The position numbers and the translations under genes were made by a program. The notes below the pieces were generated by a model that ran no database searches, was not told where the DNA came from, and saw nothing but the letters and a program-made list of their open reading frames with translations. Shown here piece after piece: positions 53,447-63,090 of a stretch of DNA of 64,000 nt. Numbering within the stretch: the stretch's first letter is position 1; the number at the start of each line of letters is the position of its first letter. This stretch comes from JAOUEA01 sp963790335 (GTDB taxonomy: Bacteria > Actinomycetota > UBA4738 > HRBIN12), in NCBI GenBank assembly GCA_963790335.1, contig CAWBOB010000006.1, positions 124,001 through 188,000 on the forward strand. Reading direction: 5' to 3'.

Positions 53447-54667
53447 TCACTCGTCGACCTTCACCGGGAAGGGCAGCGCCACGGGGTCGACGAAGGGCGA
53501 ACGGCCGTGCGCGTCGAACCGATCCATGCGGAAGTGCTCGACGTGCTCGACCACGCCGGTCGTGCCGTCGAGGGCCAGGTCGGTCGCGATGCGCGAGACC
53601 GCGGGGCCCCACATCATGCCGTGGCCACAGGCGCTCGCGATCCACGCCCCGCGCACCTCGGCCCCGTCACGGGTGACGAGTGCCCCGGTGAGCGGAAGGT
53701 GGTCGGGCGTGTACTCGATCGTCGCCGCCCACGCCTTCTTGATGCCGAGCTCCTTCGTCGCCGGCACGAGGCGGTGCAGACGACGTTGCATCGTCCGCAC
53801 GTAGGGCTGATCGATCGCGCGGCCCGGGCCCGGTTCCTCGTCGGGGTTCGACATGCCCCAGAGGAAGCCGCCCTCCTCCGGGCGCCAATAGATGCCCGCG
53901 CCGATGTCGAAGGCCATAGCGGTGGTGTCGGTGTGCAGCGCCTCGCTCGGCTCCGTCACGACCACCTGATGGCGCGCGTACCCCACCCACGCCCGGGCTC
54001 CCGCGGCCTTGGCGACGGCCTGCATCGCCGGTCCTCCGGTGAGCAGCACCCGTGCCGTCGCGATCGTGCCCGCCGTGGTCTCGACACCGGTGACGACCCG
54101 TGCACCGCCGCGCCCGGCGCGGGTGCGGAGCCCGGTGAACGCCACGCCCTCGCGCACCTCGACGCCGACACGCTGCATGGCGAGTGAGTACGCGCGCACG
54201 TTACGCGGGGGATCGACCCAGCCGTCGCTCGCCACGTATGAGCCGCCCCGGAACCCGGTGCCGTCGCGCATCGCGGGGATCAGCCGTCGCACCTCGTCGA
54301 CGTCGACCCACACCGCGTCGAGGCCGGTCGCGCACTGCATCTCGATGCGCTCCCGCGCCTGGCGCTCGTCTGCCACCGATGCCGCGAGGATCACGTACCC
54401 GCGTCCGACGAAACCGGAGTCGGTGCCGTAGCGCTCGGCCTGCGAGCGGTAGAAGCCGATCGACCAACTTCCGAGGCGGACGGTATCGGGTGAGCCTCCC
54501 TGCGCTCGCACCATGCCCGCCGCGCGGCTCGACGCGCCCTGGCCCACGAGGTCACGGTCGATGACGATGACGCGGCCGACGCCGGCTTCCCTGGCGAAGA
54601 CCGACGCCCAGCCGCCGACCGTTCCGGCGCCGACCACCACCAGGTCGGCCGCCTCGCCTCTCGCCAT
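53447..54667 (-). CDS. FAD-dependent amine oxidoreductase (DAO/sarcosine oxidase type)
   Basis: A 406-residue flavoprotein. The FAD Rossmann motif is DLVVVGAGTVGGWASVFAREAG, followed by ASSRAAGMVRAQGG and the C-terminal CGHGMMWGPAVSRI. DAO-type enzymes oxidise glycine-type amines, sarcosine or D-amino acids. The start at ATG 54667 is preferred since the longer frame upstream has no family features. Stop lies 3 bases after the pirin stop (convergent). Its substrate is open, although a link to methylated glycines in the grd region is attractive. Confidence 0.8.
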   Translation of the reverse strand: MARGEAADLVVVGAGTVGGWASVFAREAGVGRVIVIDRDLVGQGASSRAAGMVRAQGGSPDTVRLGSWSIGFYRSQAERYGTDSGFVGRGYVILAASVADERQARERIEMQCATGLDAVWVDVDEVRRLIPAMRDGTGFRGGSYVASDGWVDPPRNVRAYSLAMQRVGVEVREGVAFTGLRTRAGRGGARVVTGVETTAGTIATARVLLTGGPAMQAVAKAAGARAWVGYARHQVVVTEPSEALHTDTTAMAFDIGAGIYWRPEEGGFLWGMSNPDEEPGPGRAIDQPYVRTMQRRLHRLVPATKELGIKKAWAATIEYTPDHLPLTGALVTRDGAEVRGAWIASACGHGMMWGPAVSRIATDLALDGTTGVVEHVEHFRMDRFDAHGRSPFVDPVALPFPVKVDE

Positions 54668-54756
54668 CGCCCGTCTCCCAGCTTCCGTCACGCACCGTCC
54701 GGAGGCCGAAGTGTAGAAGGTGCGCGGCACGGCCAGGTCATCGGGAGCAGCCCTCG

Positions 54757-54762
54757 TAGAGT
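54757..54762 (+). promoter_or_regulatory. -10 box TAGAGT, leaderless start
   Basis: TAGAGT, then 6 bases, then ATG at 54769. Confidence 0.5.
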
Positions 54763-54768
54763 CACCGC

Positions 54769-55479
54769 ATGCAACGGCGCACGATGATCGAAGAGGTCGT
54801 CGTGGTGCTCACGCTCTCGCTGTTCGCGAGCGCCGTCTACGCGATCATCAGCCTGCTCGAAGCGCCGATCGCCGGCACCGTCGTCGCGTCGGCGAACCAG
54901 AGCGTCGATCTGCCTCGCCAGCTGGCCGGCTTCGTCTTCGGCCTGGGTCCCGTCTACCTGGTCGTGCACCTGGTGCGTCGGTCCGGCGAAGGGGTGGCCG
55001 GCATCGGACTCGCGACCGACCGTGCGAGCTCCGACGTCGCGAAAGGACTCGCCCTGTTCGCGGTCGTCGGCCTGGCGGGAGTCGGCTTGTACCTGGCCGC
55101 GGTGGAGCTCGGCGTGAACCGCTTCGTGGTGCCGGCCCCGCCGCTCGGCCACTGGTGGACGGTGCCCGTGCTGCTGCTCTCCGCCCTGGAAGCAGCGCTC
55201 CTCGAAGAGGTCATCGCGCTCGGCTACCTCATGACGCGGCTGCGCCAGCTCGCATGGTCACCGCGGGCGACGGTCGCCGCGAGCTCGCTGTTGCGTGCCT
55301 CCTACCACCTCTACCAGGGCTGGGGAGGCTTCCTGGGGAACCTCGCGATGGGCCTGCTGTTCGCGTTCCTGTTCTCTCGCTGGAAGCGCACCTGGCCGTT
55401 CGTCGTCGCGCACTTCCTGCTCGACGTTGGCGCGGGGCTCGGCTACATCGCGTTCCGCGACCGTCTCCCAGGCTTCTAG
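54769..55479 (+). CDS. CPBP family intramembrane metalloprotease
   Basis: A 236-residue membrane protein with about seven hydrophobic segments and the CPBP (CAAX protease and bacteriocin-processing) motifs: EAALLEEVIALGYLMTRL (Glu-Glu of motif 1), a later SYHLYQG (motif 2 with His) and VVAHFLLDVGAG (motif 3). Targets are unknown; relatives process membrane peptides or affect immunity to bacteriocins. Confidence 0.8.
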   Translation: MQRRTMIEEVVVVLTLSLFASAVYAIISLLEAPIAGTVVASANQSVDLPRQLAGFVFGLGPVYLVVHLVRRSGEGVAGIGLATDRASSDVAKGLALFAVVGLAGVGLYLAAVELGVNRFVVPAPPLGHWWTVPVLLLSALEAALLEEVIALGYLMTRLRQLAWSPRATVAASSLLRASYHLYQGWGGFLGNLAMGLLFAFLFSRWKRTWPFVVAHFLLDVGAGLGYIAFRDRLPGF

Positions 55480-55574
55480 CGACCCGGCGGAACCGGGGAC
55501 CGTTCGGCTCTTCCGCTCGACGGCTCGGCGTGCCTACGATCCCTGCCACGAGTGAGGAAGAAGGGAGGCACGAG

Positions 55575-56114
55575 GTGTCCTCGGTGTTCGACTACCTGAG
55601 CGGCCGCGGCGTGCCCTTCGTCGTCTTCCCCGATCCCGAAGCCGACGTGGCCGAACGCACGGCGGAGCGCCACGGCATCGAGGCCGACGAGCTGGTGCGG
55701 ACCGAGGTCATCTCGGGCCGCATCGGGCTCGCGCTGATGGTGGTGCCGTGGGATCGCCGCCTCGACCTCACGCTCGTGCGTCGCACGATGAACGACCCCA
55801 GTGCGAGGCTCGCGACGCGGGAAGAGCTGACCGCCGCCGCACCCGAGCTCGATGTGGACTCGTGGCCTCCGCTCGGATTGTTCCTCGCGCTGCCGACGTT
55901 CGTCGACCGCCAGGTGGCGGCGCGCGAACAGGTCGTCTTCCCTGCGGGCAGGCCGTCGTCGCTCGTCTGCCTGCAGGCAGCGGAGCTGTTCGGCGACGAC
56001 CCCGTCGTGATCACCTCGCTCACGAGCGAGACCAGGAAGCGGGAGCCCGCCGGCACCCGTCGAGGGAACCTGTGGTCCGTGCGCCCCGGCCCGGACGAGC
56101 CCGCGACCGGCTGA
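55575..56114 (+). CDS. YbaK/EbsC-type aminoacyl-tRNA deacylase domain protein
   Basis: A 179-residue protein of the YbaK/ProX fold that hydrolyses mischarged aminoacyl-tRNA. Typical segments: FDYLSGRGVPFVVFPD, RTEVISGRIGLALMVVP and RLATREELTAAAPELDVDSWPPLGLFL. The GTG at 55575 has GGGAGG about 6 bases upstream. The catalytic Lys is not obvious, so activity is uncertain. Confidence 0.7.
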   Translation: MSSVFDYLSGRGVPFVVFPDPEADVAERTAERHGIEADELVRTEVISGRIGLALMVVPWDRRLDLTLVRRTMNDPSARLATREELTAAAPELDVDSWPPLGLFLALPTFVDRQVAAREQVVFPAGRPSSLVCLQAAELFGDDPVVITSLTSETRKREPAGTRRGNLWSVRPGPDEPATG

Positions 56115-56221
56115 GCCCCAGGCTCCTCGACATGAACGTTGCGTGACCGACGTGCGGCCGGCATTGCCGCTCGCGCTCTGAGCGCGTACCGTTGTCGTCG
56201 GGATATCCCATCAAGACCGAA

Positions 56222-56241
56222 CCCCGGCCAGCGCGCCGGGG
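56222..56241. terminator. Hairpin terminator, with T-run on the plus side
   Basis: CCCCGGC / GCCGGGG, 7-bp stem with a 6-base loop, flanked by GAA and ATTC that extend the pairing past a bulged A, then GTGTTTCC. Between the convergent YbaK and CocE-type genes. Confidence 0.6.
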
Positions 56242-56276
56242 ATTCGTGTTTCCGGGGTCGGTTCGTCCTCCTGCCG

Positions 56277-58255
56277 CTACGTGAGGTCGCGCGGGATCGC
56301 CCGTTCCCACCGTCGGCGGAAGCGCTCCTCGCCGTCCTCGTGCACGATGAGGTCGATCGTGGTGTGGTAGGTGGAGGCATCGCTCGTCGATCGTGCATTC
56401 GGCTCGTGCGATCACGGTCGCCTCGGGCCATCGCATCTCGAACTCGGCCTCCCCGCGCGCGACCGCGCGACCTGGATCGACCGTCGAGACCGAGACGACG
56501 CCGTCGTAGTGGCTCCGCATCGCGGGCACGGTCCCGGTCCGCCTCCTCCTCGAACGTGCTGCCGGCGTTGGCCGACGTGATGCGCGTGAGGGCCTCGTGC
56601 GTGACCGACCACCGCACGCCCTCGTTCGCCATCGCCTGCGGTGTCCGCCTCGTCGGGGTCGACCGAGGAAGGGCGGAGCGAGCGATGGCCGTTCGGTCGA
56701 CCGGCGACGGCCCGTCGAGCACGGGAAGCTCCAGCGATGCCGACGCGCGATCGATCGAGAGCGTGACCGGCTCAGGCGGAGGCCAGGCGTTCGGCCAGTC
56801 GGTGCCGGCGAGATCGAGCCGCACCCGGTGGCCCGGCTCGAACGTCCACGAGGTCGTCTCGATCGACGAGCTCCACGTCGACCGGCTCGCCGGGCGCGAG
56901 CGCCGACGGACGTTCCCGCGACGAGCGCTGGGTGAGGTTCAGCATGCCCCTGCGCCACGAGCGACGACGTGCCGTCGGGGAAGACGTCGCAGAGCTTCGC
57001 CGACAGGTAGGCGACCGGCGCGCTCGACGTGACGCGCACCCGCACCCGGGCCTGGCCCAGGATCTCCAGCTCGTGCTCGAGCGGCTCCCACGTGTAGGTG
57101 AGCGAATGCAGCTCGTCGGGGCGTTGGTCGTCGGGCTGGCCCCAGGGCATCACGCCGGCGCACGAGATCCATGCGGTGTGACCCACGTCGCCGCGCACGT
57201 CGAGCTCGTCGAGGCCCGTACGACGGGGCGATCGGGATCGGCGAGCGGCATCGGCGAGCTTCCATTCGGTGGGCCTGAGGCGCTCGGCGGGCCAGGTCGG
57301 TTCGTACCGCCAGTCGCCGCGCACCTCAGCGCGGTCGGGGGCCGGCAGCGTCGAGCGTTGGGCGAACAGCACGATCGGCGGCTCTCGGTCGATGCCGTTG
57401 TCGAGGCCCTTCAGCCATCGGTCCCACCAGCGGATGTGCTCGGGGATCAGGTCGTGGTTCGGGCCCGGGCAGCGAGCGTGTCGGTGGAGGCGTGCGGCCA
57501 CGGACCGATCACCAGCCGCTTCGGGCACGTGAGCCGCTCGAACGAGCGGAGTGAGTTGTTGCGGTACCCGTCGGCCCATCCGGCGACGATCATCGTGGGG
57601 CACTCGATCGCCTCGTAGTCGACGAACAGCGAGCCCGCCTTCCAGTAGTCGTCGAGACGCTGGTGCTCGAGCCAGGTGAGGACCCATGGCTCGGTGGTCT
57701 CGAGCCGTCGACGCCCACTCCTCGCGCCAGCCGTCGCCGTAGATCCGGCGGCACCGGGGGGAGCGCGTTCATCGCGACCATGTACGTGGGGTAGTCGATC
57801 TGGTCGAGCTGCTTCACCGCGCCGCCGAAGTAGTGCACGTCGTCGCCGTAGCGATCGTCGGTGGCGTAGATCGGGATGATCGCCTTCAGCGCGGGCGGAC
57901 GTTCCATCGCGATCTGGATGCTGTTGAACCCCGAGTAGGAGTACCCGTACATGCCGACCGTGCCGAGCGACCACGGCTGCGTCGCGAGCCAGTCGATCAC
58001 CGTCGCCATGTCGGTGCGCTCGACCGCCGGATACTCGTCGGTCGCGATGCCCTCGCTCGACCCCGTGCCCCGCACGTCGACCCGGCAGAGCACGTAGCCG
58101 GCCTCGGCGAGGCGGACGTACTCGCTGCGGGCGTGGCCGGTGACGTCGTCCTTGCGGTAGGGAAGCGCCTCGAGCACCGCGGGCCACGGGCCTGCCGTCG
58201 CGCCGGCGTCGTCGGGAAGGTAGAGCGTCGCGGCGAGGCGCACGCCGTCGGCCAT
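56277..58255 (-). CDS. CocE/NonD-type alpha/beta hydrolase (X-Pro dipeptidyl-peptidase S15 family), many frame breaks
   Basis: About 650 residues when the frame is repaired. The hydrolase domain shows DVRGTGSSEG, the nucleophile Ser in MYGYSYSGFNS, the Asp in VAGWADGYRNN and the His in IGPWPHAS, the full triad. A C-terminal galactose-binding-like domain follows (HTAWISCAGVMPWGQ, VRVRVTSSAPVAYLSAKLCDV) and ends RWERAIPRDLT at a TAG at 56279-56277. At least four frame breaks lie between 56300 and 57750. Enzymes of this family hydrolyse esters or proline peptides; the substrate is unknown. The start may lie slightly upstream (near 58287). Confidence 0.7.
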
Positions 58256-58358
58256 CTCGATGGAGACGTGCTCGGCGACCAGTCATGCCGCGCGGCGAGC
58301 GTACCGAGGCCGGGCCCATGCCCGCTCGCACCCGATGCGCAGAGCGCGAGACCGCCGG

Positions 58359-59930
58359 TCACGTCCAGCCGCGGAACCAGACGCGACGCCTTCCACATGG
58401 TGTCGCTGATGCGCCCCGCGGTGAGGATCGGCCACATCCAGAGGAACAGCCCCACCGCCGCTGCGAAGTAGCCCCACACGAGCGGAAGGTACGGCTTGCG
58501 CCGGGAGATGGCGGGCTCGCCCGTGTCGGGGTCGAGCGCGACCTCGCCGGTATCGCGGTCGCGGATCACGAGGAACGCCGCCGCCAGGTCGCGCATCGCG
58601 TAGACAGCCGCGAGCGCCATGAACGGCGTGAGCGGCAGGGCGTAGAAGAAGAACTGCGGCCGGGCGACGAGGAACCACGGCAGGTACAGCACCGGCGAAG
58701 GCCACGACGATGACGCCGGGGGTCCAGGTCGCGGGTTCGCCACCACGCCCACGCGCAGTAGGGGATCGTCCACACCGTGCCCCAGAACAGCACCGGGTTG
58801 CCGATCGCGAGGATCTGGCGGATGTCGGGCCCGAGGTCTTCCACGAAGTAGCTCACGGGCCGCAGCATCGGGATCCACGTCCAGACCTCGGAGTAGTAGC
58901 CGTGGGTCGGGCGTGAACGTGCCGGTCTCCGTGTCGAGCTTCGTGGTGTCGAAGGTCCCGGTGGTACTCGATCATGTCGCGGTGCTGGTTGCAGCCAGTC
59001 ACCGAAGCCCGCGTGGAAGTGCACGAACCAGGGGATCCACGTGATCGCGTAGGCCACGACCGGCACGATCGCGAACGCGACGACGATGCCGAGCGTCTCG
59101 AGGCCGAGCGTCCGGCGGATCGCGGCGGCGGCGGTCGCGCTCGCTGCGGCGGCGCCGCGTGATCTCCCAGATGTAGCTGAGCGCGATGGCGGCCGGGATC
59201 GCCATCGCTCCCGACCACTTGACGGCCGTCGCGGCGCCGAACGCCGCGCCCGCTGCGAAGCGCCACGGCCGGAAGAACGGAGACGGCACGCGCACGGGAG
59301 CGGGAGGCAGCTCGCCGTCGTTGCCCGCAACGGGTGCTCGGCCTCGCCGGCCTCGGCGACCGGCGTCGCGGCTCCGAGCGCGGCGTCGGTGCGCCGATCG
59401 ATCCATCGCCGGTCGCAGAGCAGCAGCAGGAATCCCAGCGCCACCCAGAACACCAGGTGGATGTCGAGCAGCGCCGCCCGGGAGTGCACCACGTTGAGCC
59501 CGTCGACCGCGATCAGCAGACCGGCCGCGAACGTCCAGACGGGCTTGCCGAACAGCAGCTGCGCCATGAGCGCCGTGACCACCGCGACCCCGATGCCCGC
59601 GAGCGCCGACGTGAACCGCCATCCGAACGAGCTCATCGAGAACATCTCGATGCCGAGTCCGATCGTGAGCTTGCCGAGCGGAGGATGCACCCACGAGCCC
59701 ATGTCCCACTCGTTGCTCGACCCAGTACGTCTCGTCGCCGGGCTCGACCAGGCATGCCTCGTCCGATGCGCTCGTGACCTGCACGCACCCCGCCTTGGCG
59801 TAGTAGACCTCGTCGAAGACCAGCTCCCGCGGGTCGTCGATCGCCGCGAACCGGATCGACGCCGGCGAGCGCCGCCACGGCGAGCACGGCGGCCCCGGGG
59901 CCGGTTCAGGCGACGACGCAGGGAAGGCAT
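58359..59930 (-). CDS. Dolichyl-phosphate-mannose-type protein mannosyltransferase (GT39/PMT), many frame breaks
   Basis: About 510 residues after repair. The start shows PSLRRRLNRPRG, then FDEVYYAKAG with the catalytic Asp-Glu, the WVHPPLGK motif, several membrane helices (including VDGLNVVHSRAALLDIHLVFW and ITWIPWFVHFHAGFGDW), and the typical C-terminal end VWFRGWT with a TGA at 58361. Actinobacterial PMT enzymes attach mannose to secreted proteins at the membrane. A -10 box TACGCT lies 6 bases before the ATG at 59930. At least five frame breaks are needed to read through. Confidence 0.7.
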
Positions 59931-60419
59931 CGGCCAAGCGTACCGGCGCCCGGCCGAGGCACCGGCCACGACCGCGTGGTCACCGACCTGGGCCGGTCCG
60001 CGAGGCGCACGACGAACTGGCACCCCTGGAAGACCTCGGTGATCGAGGCGGTCTTGTTGTCGACGAGTCCCGCCGCGAGTCCGTGCCCCTGCACGACCGA
60101 GAACGTCAGGTCGGTCTCGACCTTCGACGCCTTCTTCGGCCACGCGACCCAGAGCCGTCCGTTCGGCTCGAGCGCCCGCTGCAGCGGAGCGAATCCGCGC
60201 TCGAGCTCGCGTCTGCTCGGGTCACGAACAGCACGGCGACATCGATGCCCTTCGACGCCCGCGAGAGGAAGTCGACCTCGGGCGGAAGCGGCGCCGCCGC
60301 CTCGAGCGCTTCCTCGAACCCGTCGGGGGCGCGCGGGTCAGCACGACGCGGGAACCCTGCCTGATGCCGAGCTTCTTCCACAAGGGGGTCGCGGAGTAGT
60401 CCTTGTGTCCCTCGGCCAT
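59906..60419 (-). CDS. DUF3052 family protein, frame breaks
   Basis: About 140 residues after repair, of unknown function, typical of actinobacteria. Recognisable pieces are MAEGHKDYSATPLWKKLGI at the start, GIDVAVLFVTR in the middle and LWVAWPKKAS, FSVVQGHGLAAGLVDNKTAS and FQGCQFVVRLADR toward the end. At least two breaks separate these. The stop is at 59906 in the frame as seen, but with one more extra base it would be at 59980, which would free the downstream promoter of the PMT gene; the latter is more plausible. Confidence 0.7.
59937..59942 (-). promoter_or_regulatory. -10 box TACGCT, leaderless PMT start
   Basis: TACGCT on the minus strand, then 6 bases, then ATG at 59930. Confidence 0.45.
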
Positions 60420-60493
60420 CGTCGCCTCGTCGTATCCGGTTCGTGACCTTCCGCCCGTGGGCGTCGAGCGGCACATCGTGCCACCCTGGACGC

Positions 60494-61319
60494 ATGGGCG
60501 GAACCCTCTGGCTCGTCGCGACCCCGATCGGCAACCTCGGCGATCTGTCGACGCGCGCGCGCGAGGTGCTCGGCCGGGTCGACCTGGTCGCGTGCGAGGA
60601 CACCCGCCGCACCGGCCGCCTGCTCGCGGGCCTCGGCGTCAAGGTCCCGCTCGTCTCGTACTTCGAAGGCAACGAGCGCGAACGCGCTCGGCCAGCTGCT
60701 CGCCCGCCTCGCCGCCGGCGACGATGTGGCGCTCGTGAGCGACGGGGGAACGCCGGCCGTCTCCGACCCCGGCTACCGGCTCGTGCGGGCCTGCATCGAT
60801 GCCGGTGTCGAGGTGCAGGTCGTGCCCGGGGCCGTCGGCGGCGATCGCGGCGCTCGTCGTGTCGGGCCTGCCGACCGATCGATTCGTGTTCGAGGGCTTC
60901 CTGCCGAGGAAGCAGGGCGAACGCGTGCGGCGGCTCGAAGCGCTGCGGCACGAACCGCGCACGATCGTCGTGTTCGAGTCGCCGCTGCGCGTGCAGACCC
61001 TGTTGCGGGATGTGCTCGTGGTGATCGGCGACCGCGAGCATCGCGGTCGTGCGCGAGCTCACGAAGCTGCACGAGCAGGTCGTTCGCGGGCGCGTGAGCC
61101 AGGTGCTCGCGCGGCTCGGCGAGGGCGAGCTCAAGGGCGAGGTCGTGGTCGTGATCGGCGGCGAGCGCACACGGCCGGCGCCGGACATGTCGGCGTGCGC
61201 CGACGAGGCGCGCGAGCTCGTCGCAGGCGGCATGCGCAAGCGCGATGCCGCACACGCGGTCGCCGAGCCGGCACGGCGTGAGCGTCAACGATCTCTACCG
61301 ATCGCTGCTCGACGCCTGA
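60494..61319 (+). CDS. rsmI: 16S rRNA 2'-O-ribose C1402 methyltransferase (RsmI), four frame breaks
   Basis: About 274 residues once repaired. It shows LWLVATPIGNLGDLSTRA, DTRRTGRLLAGLG, the SAM-binding VALVSDGGTPAVSDPGYRLV, FEGFLPRKQGERVRRL and the ending VSVNDLYRSLLDA with TGA at 61317-61319. Extra bases near 60690, 60830, 61040 and 61270 (four insertions) bring the ends into the same frame, which matches the stop. The enzyme 2'-O-methylates C1402 of 16S rRNA for decoding fidelity. ATG at 60494. Confidence 0.85.
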
Positions 61320-61352
61320 GCCCGCGCGATGCGCCGGGTAGTCTCCGACCCG

Positions 61353-63018
61353 ATGGACGATGCCTTCGTTCGAGAGATGACCGACGGCTACGCGTTCGAC
61401 GAGCCATCGCTGCTGCTCGGAGCGCCGATGCTGGCGGGCGAGGTCGCCGCCGAGGCACAGGGTGCGGATCCCGCTGTCGATGGTGAATCGCCACGGGCTC
61501 GTCGCGGGCGCCACCGGCACGGGCAAGACGAAGACGCTGCAGATCCTCGCGGGCGAGCTCTCCGACGCCGGGCGTGCCGGTGTTCGTCAGCGACGTGAAG
61601 GGCGACCTCACCGGCATCTCGCAGCCGGGCGACGCGAGCCGCCGCCCCGATCGTCGAGCGGTCGCGGCAGCTCGGCATCACGTTCGAAGCCGCGAGCCCA
61701 CCCCGTCGAGCTGCTGTCGCTGTCGGGCGCGTTGGGCGCGCAGGTGCGAGCGACGGTCTCGTCGTTCGGTCCGATCCTGCTCGGCAAGGTGCTCGACCTC
61801 AACAAGACCCAGGTCTCGGTGCTCACGCTGGTCTTCGCCTACTGCGACGACGAGCGTCTGCCGCTGCTCGATCTCGCCGATCTGCGGACGACCCTCAAGT
61901 TCCTGGCCTCGGATGAGGGCGAGTCCGTGCTCGAGGAGTACGGCGGCTTCTCGAAGGCGACGATCGGCGTGCTGCTGCGCTCCATCGTCGAGCTGGAAGC
62001 CGCGGGCGCCGAGGCGTTCTTCGGAGAGCCGGAGTTCGACGTGCGGGATCTGATGCGGACCACGTCCGACGGCCGCGGCATCGTGTCGCTGCTGGAGCTC
62101 GCCGACGTCATGGATCGCCCGCGGCTCTTCTCGACGTTCATGCTGTGGATGCTCGCCCAGCTCTACGCCCAGCTCCCCGAAGAAGGTGACCTGCCGAAGC
62201 CGAAGCTCGCGTTCTTCTTCGACGAGGCACACCTGCTCTTCGACGATGCGAGCGACGCCCTGATGGATCAGATCGAGCTCACGGCCCGCCTGATCCGATC
62301 GAAGGGAGTGGGCGTGTACTTCGTGACCCAGGCGCCGGCCGACGTGCCGGCGTCGGTGCTCTCGCAGCTCGGCAACCGGGTGCAGCACGCGCTCCGTTCG
62401 CACACCCCCGACGACGAGGCCAACCTGCGCAAGACCGTCCGCACCTTCCCCACGAGCTCGCACTACGACGTCGGGGAGACGCTCACATCGCTCGGCATCG
62501 GGGAGGCGTTCGTCACGGTGCTCTCACCCGAGGGTGTACCCACGCCCCTCGCTGCGACGCGACTGGTGCCGCCCGACTCGCTGATGGACGCCGTCGACGA
62601 CGCCACCCGGGCTCGGTTGATCGCCGATGGCTCGCTGAGGGAACGGTACGCGCAGGCCGTCGACCGCGAGAGCGCTCACGAGCTGATCACCGCTCGGCTG
62701 CACGGCGCCGCAGATGCGGTCGGCAAGCGCGAGGCGCCGGCCGGCGCCGAGACGCACGATGCGACCGGTGGCGTGCCGCTGCCACCGCCTCCGCCGGGCG
62801 TGCCACCCGAGACGACCTCCACGTCGAAGCCGGCGCCGTCGGCGAAGCGCACGAACGCGTCACGGAGGTCGACGCGCACGAAGGCCACGACCGGCGACGA
62901 CGGATTGGCCGACGATGTGAAGGACATCGGCGTGGGCTTCGCCAAGGACATGCTCACCACCGCCGACGGTCGCCGCACCCTCCGCACCGTCTTCGGAGCC
63001 TTGTTCGGCAGGAAGTAG
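61353..63018 (+). CDS. HerA-like ATPase, DUF853 type, four frame breaks
   Basis: About 553 residues when repaired. It shows the Walker A motif VAGATGTGKTKTLQIL, VSDVKGDLTGISQPGD, FGPILLGKVLDLNKTQ, Walker B LAFFFDEAHLLFDDA and ARLIRSKGVGVYFVTQAP, the full pattern of the DUF853 HerA/VirB4-like family. Extra bases near 61462, 61572, 61640 and 61705 break the first 350 bases only; the rest is clean. The C-terminal 80 residues are a Pro/Thr/Lys-rich tail with VKDIGVGFAKDM. The role is unknown; DNA translocation is inferred from HerA kinship. Confidence 0.8.
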
Positions 63019-63042
63019 CCGCGGAGGCCACGAACGAGGCCA

Positions 63043-63063
63043 ACTAGTCTAGACAAGACTAGT
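63043..63063. repeat. 21-bp palindrome, copy 2 (CTAGTCT-N5-AGACTAG)
   Basis: ACTAGTCT, 5-base loop, AGACTAGT, a perfect 8-bp inverted repeat 25 bases after the HerA-like gene and 27 bases before the metG start, with a -10-like TATCAT at 63076-63081. Same core and loop length as the copy at 39507-39527. Confidence 0.65.
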
Positions 63064-63090
63064 GGACGCGCCTCGTATCATTCCCCGACC

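Noticed and set aside
55592..56824. Minus-strand frame of 410 codons across the YbaK gene
   Set aside because: Shadow in its left half; the right part is one reading frame of the broken CocE-type gene.
1..63018. Programmed +1 frameshifting used across many genes
   Set aside because: Break sites share no slippery motif, rare codon or downstream structure, fall at random points in unrelated genes, and cluster in one 5-kb segment; sequencing insertions explain them better.
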